From: CAZBDU01 sp964490725
Lineage (GTDB): Bacteria > Spirochaetota > Spirochaetia > SZUA-6 > DRHE01
Reading direction: 5' to 3'
Assembly: GCA_964490725.1 (NCBI GenBank)
Contig: CAZBDU010000112.1
Coordinates: 1 to 15,746, forward strand
Length of the DNA stretch: 15,746 bases
The notes under the pieces are model-generated. The model saw nothing but the letters and a program-made list of their open reading frames with translations, was not told the DNA's origin and ran no database searches. The position numbers and the translations under genes were made by a program. Positions 8,083 to 14,390 of the stretch are shown here, piece by piece (within the stretch, counting starts at the first letter, position 1; each line of letters begins with the position of its first letter).

Positions 8083-8523
8083 TCACCCCTGTTTCTTGCC
8101 GGAATCCAGCTCCAGAAGCTCCGTGAGAGCCTGGACGCAGCGCTGAAAGTCCTTGAGGCTGTCTCTGAGTGAGTAGTAGCTCAAGCCCGAATAGTACAGC
8201 TTGTCGAAAACGGAAAACGCGATCTCGTCCCGGTTGGTCTGGATGTTGATGTAGCAGCCGTATTCGTAGCAGATCTTCAACATCTCCTCCAGCCGGCTCT
8301 TCACGTAGTCGGCCATGGTAGGTGAGAAGGAAAACGTGTAGGCCAGCTCCAGAAAGCGGCTTTCCTGATCGATGAAGAAGCCCCCCTGGAGCCCGGACTC
8401 GTTCTCGAAGCCGGCGGAGTAGCTGCCCTCCGCACGCTCCGGCTCCCTGAGCTTGTAGCCCAGCTCCCTGAACAGGACGCGCACCCGGCGGATGCGCTCT
8501 TCCATGACCTTCGAATACTCCAC
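8083..8523 (-). CDS. Small unknown protein, possibly YbjN / secretion-chaperone-like fold, 146 aa
   Basis: I do not recognise this protein securely. It is cytoplasmic, with an N-terminal helix (VMEERIRRVRVLFRELGY), a run of strands (FFIDQESRFLELAYTFSFS), a long helix (MADYVKSRLEEMLKICYEYG), more strands (YINIQTN, EIAFSVF) and a final amphipathic helix. The order recalls the YbjN / type III secretion chaperone fold, a guess from pattern only. Start choice: GTG 8523 has a near-perfect GAGGTGAT ribosome-binding site (8531-8538) seven bases upstream. The longer start at GTG 8535 would overlap that site and add four residues. It sits 27 bases after the phosphoesterase gene and four bases before the ComFB gene, so it may work with the latter. 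Confidence 0.75.
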   Translation of the reverse strand: MEYSKVMEERIRRVRVLFRELGYKLREPERAEGSYSAGFENESGLQGGFFIDQESRFLELAYTFSFSPTMADYVKSRLEEMLKICYEYGCYINIQTNRDEIAFSVFDKLYYSGLSYYSLRDSLKDFQRCVQALTELLELDSGKKQG

Positions 8524-8530
8524 TGTCTGA

Positions 8531-8538
8531 ATCACCTC
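8531..8538 (-). promoter_or_regulatory. Strong Shine-Dalgarno site deciding the start of the 146-aa gene
   Basis: Read on the minus strand this is GAGGTGAT, an eight-base match to the usual anti-16S consensus. It lies seven bases before GTG 8523 and overlaps the alternative GTG 8535, so it favours the shorter protein. Confidence 0.6.
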
Positions 8539-8550
8539 TTCGCAGGTTGA

Positions 8551-9288
8551 TCAGCCGCCTCTCGCCAGCCGGTCGGCAAGGAACGCCGGCAGCCCCGCCG
8601 CCAGGATCTTTTTCTGGGTGACTTCCACCGGATAGGCCACCCGGTAGTGCTCGAAACGGAGCTCCTCCGTGTCCAGCACACCGAAAGATGCCTGCGGGTC
8701 TCCATCCCTGGGCTGTCCCACCGAGCCGGGATTGATCAGGTAGCGCCCCTCCGGCAGGAGAGCCACCGGGCCCCCGTGGGGAAGCTGCACCCGGCCCCCC
8801 TCCTCGATGACGACGGGAAGATGCGTGTGCCCGAAGAAGCAGATCCACGCGTCGGGATAGCGCTCCTCCAGGAAGTAAAACGAGGCGCTGGCGGCCCGTG
8901 GGTGGAATATATATAGATCCTCGTCCATCGGCGAGCCGTGGCAGGCCACAAGCCGGTGGCCTGCGGCCAGCGGCCCGGAGGGCATGCTCTTTACCCGTTC
9001 CAGGTTGGCCGCCGAAAGCGCCTCCCGGGTCCATTCCGCCGCGCGGCGCGCGGCCGCGTTGAAGGCATCCAGGTCCTCCTCGCGCCACATCGCCTTGTCG
9101 TGGTTCCCGCGCACCATCTGCGCGTCCAGGCCGAACAGCCGCTCCACACAGAAGTTGGGATCCGGGTTGTACCCCACCACATCGCCCAGGAACAGGATCC
9201 GATCCGATCCGAGACCCTCCAGGCGCTCGAGCACCGCCAGAAACGCCTCCCGGTTGCCGTGCACGTCGCTGAGTACGGCGATCCTCAT
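8551..9288 (-). CDS. Calcineurin-like metallophosphoesterase (YfcE / MJ0936 type)
   Basis: A 245-residue protein with the full set of binuclear-metal ligands of the calcineurin-like phosphoesterase superfamily: D8-x-H10 near the N-terminus, G35-D36, G61-N62-H63-D64, H117 (ACHGSP) and G153-H154-T155-H156. The later motif NPGSVGQPRDGDP (186-198) is typical of the small prokaryotic phosphodiesterase branch that includes YfcE and MJ0936. It should hydrolyse a phosphodiester or phosphomonoester with two bound metals in the cytoplasm; the substrate cannot be read from the sequence. The start is ATG 9288, six bases after the TtcA-like gene's stop, with AGGGA overlapping that stop. Part of the minus operon. 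The family is certain; a nucleotide or cyclic-nucleotide substrate would fit the neighbours but is only an inference. Confidence 0.92.
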   Translation of the reverse strand: MRIAVLSDVHGNREAFLAVLERLEGLGSDRILFLGDVVGYNPDPNFCVERLFGLDAQMVRGNHDKAMWREEDLDAFNAAARRAAEWTREALSAANLERVKSMPSGPLAAGHRLVACHGSPMDEDLYIFHPRAASASFYFLEERYPDAWICFFGHTHLPVVIEEGGRVQLPHGGPVALLPEGRYLINPGSVGQPRDGDPQASFGVLDTEELRFEHYRVAYPVEVTQKKILAAGLPAFLADRLARGG

Positions 9289-9294
9289 CCGTCC

Positions 9295-10140
9295 CTACTC
9301 TATTGCAGAATCCGGGCCTGTGCAAGGACGGCCGGCCCGGGGGGCTGGCTCCGCCGGCTGCGCCCCCTCCTCCGCCGGCCCGGCCGCCTCCACCGGGTCC
9401 GGCAGGTAGGCCCGGTTCAGGTTCCACATGGCCCTGTACAGGTTTTCCCGCGCGCGCCGGTTGACCCGGCTCACGCGGCGAACGATCTCCTTCATCAGCA
9501 CCCGGCGGTTCACCTCCCGGCGGGGACAGGCGACCGTGTAGGCGGGAAGGGCAAAATGCCGGGCCAGCCGCAGGACGTCCTTTTCCTGGACCTCGCACAT
9601 GGGCCGGATGATCTTCATGCCCCCGTCGAAGAACTCCTGCATCGGCATCATCGTGGCAACCTCGCCGCGGAAGAACAGGTTCATCAGCGTGGTCTCGATG
9701 ATATCGTCCATGTGGTGCCCCAGGGCAATCTTGCGCATACCCAGCCGCTCGGCCTCACCGAAGAGGATGCGCTTGCGGTTGCGGGAGCAGATGTAGCAGC
9801 TGAAGGGCTTCTGGTACCCTTCAGGGAACATGTGCGCCTGCACGATTCGCAGCGGTATTCCCAGGTCCTCGAGGTAGCCCTGCACCGCCTGCAGCTGCCC
9901 GGCGGCGACGGGGTATTCCCGCCAGTCGATCAGCAGCGCAGCCAGCTCATAGCGGATGGGCACCCACCGCCTCCGCTCCGACAGAGCCGCGCAGAGGGCC
10001 AGCGAGTCCTTGCCTCCGGAGACGCCGATGAGAATTCGGTCCCCGTCCTCGATCAGCCCGAAGCGGTTGATCCCGCGCCCCACCTTGCGGGCAAAGACCC
10101 CCAGCCGGTGGGCCAGGCGGGGAGGGCGCCGTGCGCTCAC
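9295..10140 (-). CDS. ttcA: TtcA-like tRNA 2-thiocytidine biosynthesis protein
   Basis: A PP-loop ATP pyrophosphatase of 281 residues, close to the usual TtcA length. TtcA activates and thiolates cytidine 32 of tRNA using an iron-sulfur cluster. The PP-loop is SGGKDS (41-46). C115-x-x-C118 lies in FSCYICSRNRKR, GHHMDD at 141-146 is the second nucleotide-site motif, and C205 in VACPRREVNRR supplies the third cluster-binding cysteine position seen in TtcA. The last 35 or so residues are a low-complexity Ala/Pro/Glu tail. The GTG start at 10140 lies three bases after the stop of the dNTPase gene, so the two are cotranscribed and probably coupled. The TtcA/TtuA superfamily is secure; TtcA rather than another member is likely from the Cys pattern. 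Confidence 0.88.
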   Translation of the reverse strand: MSARRPPRLAHRLGVFARKVGRGINRFGLIEDGDRILIGVSGGKDSLALCAALSERRRWVPIRYELAALLIDWREYPVAAGQLQAVQGYLEDLGIPLRIVQAHMFPEGYQKPFSCYICSRNRKRILFGEAERLGMRKIALGHHMDDIIETTLMNLFFRGEVATMMPMQEFFDGGMKIIRPMCEVQEKDVLRLARHFALPAYTVACPRREVNRRVLMKEIVRRVSRVNRRARENLYRAMWNLNRAYLPDPVEAAGPAEEGAQPAEPAPRAGRPCTGPDSAIE

Positions 10141-10143
10141 CGG

Positions 10144-11400
10144 TCACCACCCCCGGTCCAGGCCGTTGCGGGCCGCCTCGCCGGCGGCCTGAGCGTCCAC
10201 GATTTCCGGGTCCACAATGACCGTCAGACGCCTCAGGGTTCGAGGCAGCTCCAGCACGAAGCGGGAGTCGAAGACGCTGCCGGCCTCCCCGAACGGGACG
10301 CCGGCCTCCTCGCCGGCCTCCGTGTGCGGAAGAATCGGCAGGTCGATCTCGAAAGAGATGGATTCCGGCAGGTCCACGATCACCGCCTCTGCAGGCACCG
10401 CCCTGCCGGGAGCGCCCAGCGCCCGGGCCAGCGCCCCCTCGAAACGCAGTCGCTCCCGCAGGTTCCGCAGCAGGCGGTGGCGGGGGTTGCCTTCGTCGAA
10501 GGCCACGCCGGCGACCACCTTGTACAGGCGCCGGTCCCGCACCCGCCCCAGGAGCGCTAACGGCGGGTAGGAAGAGCGGCAATGGGAGAAGAACTCGTGA
10601 TCGTCCAGCCAGTACAGGTCCTCCACGCGGAGCTCCCCCTCGCCCAGCGCCATCAGCACCGCTTTCTTGATCATGGCCGTGGCGATTCGCACGGTCTTGT
10701 GCCAGTAGACGCTGCGGTACATCAGGTACTTGGAGAACAGAATGCTCTCCACCGCTCCCAACCCCTTGCGGGAAATCGCCAGTCCCCGCCGGTGCGGGAC
10801 GATCTCCGCCAGCACGAAGTCCACGTCCTGGATACCGTAGGGCACGCCGCAGAAATAGGCGTCCCTGTTCAGGTAGTCCAGCTTGTCCGGATCCAGAACC
10901 CCCGACAGCAGATTGCGGTACAGCTCCACCGCTTCCGCGCCGGAGTAGCGCAGGCTGCGATCCACGATCGCCGCCACCAGCTCCGGATCCGTGCCCACCG
11001 TTTCGTGGATCAGCCGGCGAAAATCGGGCTCCAGGACCCGCGCGGCTGTGAGAGCCTCGTGGCTCTTCACCTCCAGCTCCTTCAGGGAGTGCGCGAAGGG
11101 ATAGTGTCCCAGGTCGTGCAGGAGGGCGGCGCAGAGAAAGGCCTTCACGCCCTCCAGTGACAGCCTCCCGGCGCCGCGGTGCAGCAGCTCCATCACCATG
11201 CGCCGGGCGATGTGAAGCACCCCCAGGCTGTGGTTCAGCCGGGTATGCGTGGCTCCCGGATAGACCAGGTAGGTGGGCCCCAGCTGCTTGATGCCGTTGA
11301 GCTTCTGAAAGGCGGGGGTCTCCACCACCGCCAGGAGCCCCGGGCTCAGCGCGATGTTGCGCCAGACCGGGTCCTTGACAGGCTCAGAGTAATCGCTCAC
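10144..11400 (-). CDS. SAMHD1-like HD-domain dNTP triphosphohydrolase family protein
   Basis: A 418-residue HD-superfamily protein of the SAMHD1/YwfO branch. The sequence shows FQKLNGIKQLGPTYLVYPGATHTR followed by H57 in RLNHSLGV, the HD pair H95-D96 in LLHDLGHYPFAHSLK, and LDPDKLDYLNRDAYFCG (D170, D172) as the last metal-ligand motif. Members cleave dNTPs to nucleosides and triphosphate; specificity is not visible. The C-terminal third (about 320-418) is the usual beta-rich oligomerisation region. GTG 11400 is the first conserved start (MSDYSEPVKDP), but it lacks a close ribosome-binding site. A nine-codon mini-ORF (ATG 11423) ends in a four-base overlap with it and could deliver ribosomes. 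First gene of the minus operon. Family firm; exact substrate open. Confidence 0.9.
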   Translation of the reverse strand: MSDYSEPVKDPVWRNIALSPGLLAVVETPAFQKLNGIKQLGPTYLVYPGATHTRLNHSLGVLHIARRMVMELLHRGAGRLSLEGVKAFLCAALLHDLGHYPFAHSLKELEVKSHEALTAARVLEPDFRRLIHETVGTDPELVAAIVDRSLRYSGAEAVELYRNLLSGVLDPDKLDYLNRDAYFCGVPYGIQDVDFVLAEIVPHRRGLAISRKGLGAVESILFSKYLMYRSVYWHKTVRIATAMIKKAVLMALGEGELRVEDLYWLDDHEFFSHCRSSYPPLALLGRVRDRRLYKVVAGVAFDEGNPRHRLLRNLRERLRFEGALARALGAPGRAVPAEAVIVDLPESISFEIDLPILPHTEAGEEAGVPFGEAGSVFDSRFVLELPRTLRRLTVIVDPEIVDAQAAGEAARNGLDRGW

Positions 11401-11423
11401 CAGATGCCGCAGGATGCGTTCAT
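11397..11423 (-). other. Possible translationally coupled leader mini-ORF (8 aa)
   Basis: On the minus strand ATG 11423 opens an eight-codon frame, MNASCGIW, whose TGA (11397-11399) overlaps the GTG start of the dNTPase gene in a GTGA arrangement. The strong purine stretch GGGGGAGGA lies about 13-15 bases before this ATG, further than ideal. The overlap is visible; translation of the mini-ORF is an inference. Confidence 0.25.
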
Positions 11424-11450
11424 GCTCGGCCAGGACGGTCCTCCCCCTCT

Positions 11451-11480
11451 TTCCTACACCGAAAGCGCACGGCTGCTCAA
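11451..11480 (-). promoter_or_regulatory. Candidate promoter for the five-gene minus operon
   Basis: On the minus strand TTGAGC (11480-11475) and TAGGAA (11456-11451) are spaced by 18 bases, giving four of six and three of six matches to sigma-70 -35 and -10 boxes. Transcription would begin near 11444, about 45 bases before the GTG. The match is weak, but the position, directly upstream of the operon and back to back with a stronger plus-strand candidate, is right. Confidence 0.3.
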
Positions 11481-11497
11481 GCAGCGACGCAGGCGGT

Positions 11498-11527
11498 TTG
11501 ACACGACTTCCTCACTTCTGTTAGAAA
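11498..11527 (+). promoter_or_regulatory. Candidate sigma-70-like promoter for the lipoprotein unit
   Basis: A perfect TTGACA (11498-11503) is followed after 18 bases by TAGAAA (11522-11527), a four-of-six match to TATAAT. The expected transcription start, six bases further on, is the G of GTG 11533, so the message would have almost no leader. Confidence 0.5.
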
Positions 11528-11532
11528 GAGTT

Positions 11533-12261
11533 GTGAACAGATGGCTCCCCGCGCTGGCGCTGCTCTGCGTGGCGGTGTTTGCCTGCGACGGGCGCAGGAG
11601 CAGGTCCGCGCAGGCCGATCGGCCCCGGCAGGCCGCTCCCTCCGCGGCGCAGGCCCTGCAGGCCGCCCCTCCGGCGGCGCAGAACCCCGCGCAGGCCGAA
11701 CCTCCCCGGGAGATCACCCTGACGCCCCAGCGGCAGGGCCCTTCGCACCCGCAGGCCGCGCGCGCGGCTCGCCCCGAGGAAAGCCGGCTCATGCCGCTTG
11801 CCTCTGCCAGGCTGCTGCCGGAAGACTTCGACATTGGCCCGCTGCAGGACGGGCTGCAGGCAAGCGCCGTGGAGCTCACCGTGCTGCGGCGCAGCGAGCG
11901 TTTCCTCGACGCTCTGGAGCAGGGAAAGCTGGAGGAGACTCTCCTGGCGCCGGAGACGCGGGACGGCCTGGTGCGCACCCTCTCCTACTACGTGGAGCGG
12001 GGGCTCACTCCAACCGCCTACCGGCTGGGCAGGATCTCCTTCCAGGAGCCGGAGGAGGCGGGCGGCCCGCGGCGGGATGCCAGGCTCAACGTACGCCTGT
12101 ACGGGAAAGTGGGCCAGGCCGAAGGGGAGCTCTACCTCACCCAGACCGACGGTGCCTGGTACGTGTCGGACCTCCAGGTGGGGCTCGACATGCTCGACAA
12201 GGAGCGCCCTCCCCGCGAGGAACAGTACGTGCCGTACTCCTACGGATGGACGCTCCAGTAG
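11533..12261 (+). CDS. Putative lipoprotein with Ala/Gln/Pro linker, unknown function
   Basis: A 242-residue exported protein. It starts MNRWLPALALLCVAVFACDG: a basic n-region, hydrophobic core and a lenient spirochaete-type lipobox VFAC with Cys18 (Cys12 is a weaker option). Residues about 33-52 hold two ten-residue repeats (QAAPSAAQAL, QAAPPAAQNP) in a flexible Ala/Gln/Pro linker reaching to about 80, as used to hold a domain away from the membrane. The folded part (about 95-242) has helices (RSERFLDALEQGKLEETL) then strands (ARLNVRLYGKVGQAEGELYL, GAWYVSDLQVG), reminiscent of an NTF2-like or similar alpha+beta domain but not assignable. The GTG at 11533 is chosen because it is the only start that keeps the signal peptide; it has no Shine-Dalgarno site. 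First gene of the plus unit. Confidence 0.8.
   Translation: MNRWLPALALLCVAVFACDGRRSRSAQADRPRQAAPSAAQALQAAPPAAQNPAQAEPPREITLTPQRQGPSHPQAARAARPEESRLMPLASARLLPEDFDIGPLQDGLQASAVELTVLRRSERFLDALEQGKLEETLLAPETRDGLVRTLSYYVERGLTPTAYRLGRISFQEPEEAGGPRRDARLNVRLYGKVGQAEGELYLTQTDGAWYVSDLQVGLDMLDKERPPREEQYVPYSYGWTLQ
11629..11688 (+). repeat. Imperfect 30-bp tandem duplication in the lipoprotein linker
   Basis: Two adjacent 30-base units (11629-11658 and 11659-11688) encode QAAPSAAQAL and QAAPPAAQNP. The unit is a multiple of three, so copy change would lengthen or shorten the linker without breaking the frame. Confidence 0.6.
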
Positions 12262-12278
12262 AAGAAAGGATGGCCAGC

Positions 12279-12827
12279 ATGGAGCGCAGTCAGGCCCGAG
12301 ACCTTCTGAAACAGCATGTCAGCAGTGACTGGCTGCTGAAGCACTGTCTGGCCACCGCCGCCGTCATGGAGGCGCTGGCGCCGCGCTTCGGCGGCGACCC
12401 TGAGGAATGGTGGACGGCGGGTCTTCTCCACGACCTGGATTTCAACGAGACCCAGGAGCCCACCGTGCACGGGCGCCGCAGCGTGGAAATCCTTGACGGC
12501 AGGCTGCCGCAGCCCATCCTGGAGGCGATCCTGGCGCACAACGCGGAAGCGCTGGGCGTGCAGCGGCGCACCAGCCTGGACTTTGCCCTCACTGCGGCCG
12601 AAACCCTGACCGGCCTGGTGGTGGCCACCGCCCTGGTGATGCCGGATCGCAGGCTGGCCTCGGTGGCTCCCGCCTCGGTGCTGAAGCGGATGAAGAAGAA
12701 GGACTTCGCTCGCAAGGTCTCCCGGGAACGCATCCTGCTCTGCGAACAGGCGGGGCTGCCCCTGGAGGAGCTCGTGGAGACCTCGGTGGCGGCGATGCAG
12801 GGCATTGCCCGGGAGCTCGGCCTGTGA
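12279..12827 (+). CDS. HD-domain (HDIG-type) hydrolase
   Basis: A 182-residue single-domain HD protein: H22 (WLLKHCLATAAVMEAL), H51-D52 in AGLLHDLDFNET, H64 in PTVHGRRS, H87 in ILAHNAEALG, and the late acidic motif AAETLTGLV (about 106-114). The extra histidines match the small stand-alone HDIG hydrolases. These are metal-dependent phosphohydrolases whose substrates range from nucleotides to phosphonate intermediates, and nothing here fixes it. The start is ATG 12279, with AAAGGA (12265-12270) eight bases upstream. ATG 12246 and ATG 12270 are in frame but have poorer or overlapping ribosome sites. It lies 17 bases after the lipoprotein gene, and its stop overlaps the next gene's GTG (GTGA), so it is part of the unit and coupled to its neighbour. 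Confidence 0.88.
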   Translation: MERSQARDLLKQHVSSDWLLKHCLATAAVMEALAPRFGGDPEEWWTAGLLHDLDFNETQEPTVHGRRSVEILDGRLPQPILEAILAHNAEALGVQRRTSLDFALTAAETLTGLVVATALVMPDRRLASVAPASVLKRMKKKDFARKVSRERILLCEQAGLPLEELVETSVAAMQGIARELGL

Positions 12828-14386
12828 GGATGCGCGGAACCGGCGGGCGGGCGGCCAAGGCCGCCGCCGGCGCCGCGTTGATCTGCCTGCTGGCCGCCGC
12901 CGGCGCCTGGGCCGGGACCCTGGAGCAGATCGACCGGGCGGTGGAAGAGATCGGCGCGTTCGTCCAGCGCTCCGTCCCGGACCAGGCCGGAAGCACCATC
13001 GTGGTCGCCCCCTTCCTCTCTGATCGGCTGGGGCGCAACCTCCTTGGCGACCGGCTCAAGAGCGAGCTGGAGCTCCACCTGGCAGGGGCCTACCACCAGG
13101 CGCGGGTGAAGAGCGCCGCCCCGGGGTCACCGGCGGCCGCGGCCGCAGGCCGGCCGGCCGCCCAGCCGCCGGCCGGCGCCGGTCCCGGGGTTTACACCGT
13201 CGCCGGAGAGATCCAATCTTACCCCGAGGCGGTGCGGATCCTCTGCCGCATCGTCAGGCCGGACGGATCGCTGGGAGGCGGCACCCGGGTGGACATTCCC
13301 TCCACCGCCGAGCTGCGGGAGCTCCTGGTGGCGCCGCAGGCAGTCGTCCCCGCGCGGCCGGGAGCCGCCGGGCAGGAGGAGCCCTCCGGCGCGGCCTCCG
13401 ATCCTTTCGAGCCTGATGACGTGCCGGGCTTCGAGGTGGAGGTGAGCGGCGAGCGCAGCAGCTACGTCCGCTACCTGAGCCCTGGTGACATCGATCGCTT
13501 CCGCTTCTACCTCCCCCAGAGCACGCCGGTGGCGGTGGAGATGAAGACGGACATGGATACGCAGCTTCTGTTCTACCGGGAAGGAGAGAACATCCCCTTC
13601 CAGGTCAGGGACAACCGCTCCCAGGAGGGCGGCGTGGTCCGCGTGGAGCTGCCAGAGGGCTACTACGTCCTGGAGGTCCTGGCCTACGATTTCGACGTTC
13701 AGGGTAGCTACGTCCTGACCATCGACTTGTCGGGCTCCGCCGGCGATCCCTACGAGCCTGACGACAGCATGGAGGAGGCCAAGCCTCTCCTGCCCGACAG
13801 CGTCCAGGAGCGCACCCTCTCGGCGGGGGACCAGGACTGGGTGGAGCTGTCCTTCAGCGTGCCGGGCTTCTACCTGGTCTACACCGGCGGCGACCAGGTG
13901 GACACCGCCCTGACGCTCTTTCAGACGGCCGGCCGCCCATGGCTCACCGACCAGGACAGCGGCGAGTGGTTCAACAGCCTGGTAGCCGTCTTCCTGGGCC
14001 CCCGCCGCACCTTTGCGCGGGTGGCCGCCCAGAACCCGGTAGACACCGGCGCCTACACCCTCCACCTCGAGAAGATCGAGCCCCGGCAGGTTTATCCGGA
14101 CGAAACGCTCCTGGAGCTGGCCGCCGGGGGGACGCCGGCTTTCCTGAAGCTGCGGGTGCTGCAGCCCGGCTCCTACACCGTGGCGCGGCAGGGCTCCCTG
14201 GGCCCGGTGGAGGTACGACTGTTCAGCCTGCCGGAGATGGGGGAGGTCGCCGCAAGTGAGGACGCCTACAGCCTGGGCGGCGGGGACTATCTGCTGGAGG
14301 TGAGCTCCGCGGAGCAGCAGCAGGTGCGGCTCTGCGTTGGTCCGCAGTCACGGTCCGCCGAATGCCTCCGCAAGGTCCAGGAGTAG
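12824..14386 (+). CDS. Exported protein with FlgO-like N-terminus and PPC-type repeats
   Basis: A 520-residue protein with a Sec signal peptide (hydrophobic ALICLLAAAGAWA, cut after A30), so probably periplasmic or outer-surface. Residues about 32-170 resemble the FlgO/lipoprotein-type fold (TIVVAPFLSDRLGRNLLGDR, then YTVAGEIQSYPEAVRILCRIV), interrupted by an Ala/Gly/Pro-rich insert (about 98-122). Two modules begin with the same signature, DPFEPDD (193-199) and DPYEPDD (308-314), each followed by a beta-sandwich typical of bacterial pre-peptidase C-terminal (PPC) domains (GDIDRFRFYL; GDQDWVELSF). A third, weaker beta region covers about 418-510. No catalytic motif is visible. GTG 12824, overlapping the upstream TGA, has GGGAG eight bases before it; ATG 12830 is an alternative. 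FlgO relation tentative; PPC repeats likely. Confidence 0.82.
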   Translation: MRMRGTGGRAAKAAAGAALICLLAAAGAWAGTLEQIDRAVEEIGAFVQRSVPDQAGSTIVVAPFLSDRLGRNLLGDRLKSELELHLAGAYHQARVKSAAPGSPAAAAAGRPAAQPPAGAGPGVYTVAGEIQSYPEAVRILCRIVRPDGSLGGGTRVDIPSTAELRELLVAPQAVVPARPGAAGQEEPSGAASDPFEPDDVPGFEVEVSGERSSYVRYLSPGDIDRFRFYLPQSTPVAVEMKTDMDTQLLFYREGENIPFQVRDNRSQEGGVVRVELPEGYYVLEVLAYDFDVQGSYVLTIDLSGSAGDPYEPDDSMEEAKPLLPDSVQERTLSAGDQDWVELSFSVPGFYLVYTGGDQVDTALTLFQTAGRPWLTDQDSGEWFNSLVAVFLGPRRTFARVAAQNPVDTGAYTLHLEKIEPRQVYPDETLLELAAGGTPAFLKLRVLQPGSYTVARQGSLGPVEVRLFSLPEMGEVAASEDAYSLGGGDYLLEVSSAEQQQVRLCVGPQSRSAECLRKVQE

Positions 14387-14390
14387 CCAC

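Noticed and set aside
8075..9598. A 507-codon minus-strand frame overlapping three genes
   Set aside because: It is out of frame with the phosphoesterase and TtcA-like genes, whose catalytic motifs are intact, and has shadow-type composition.
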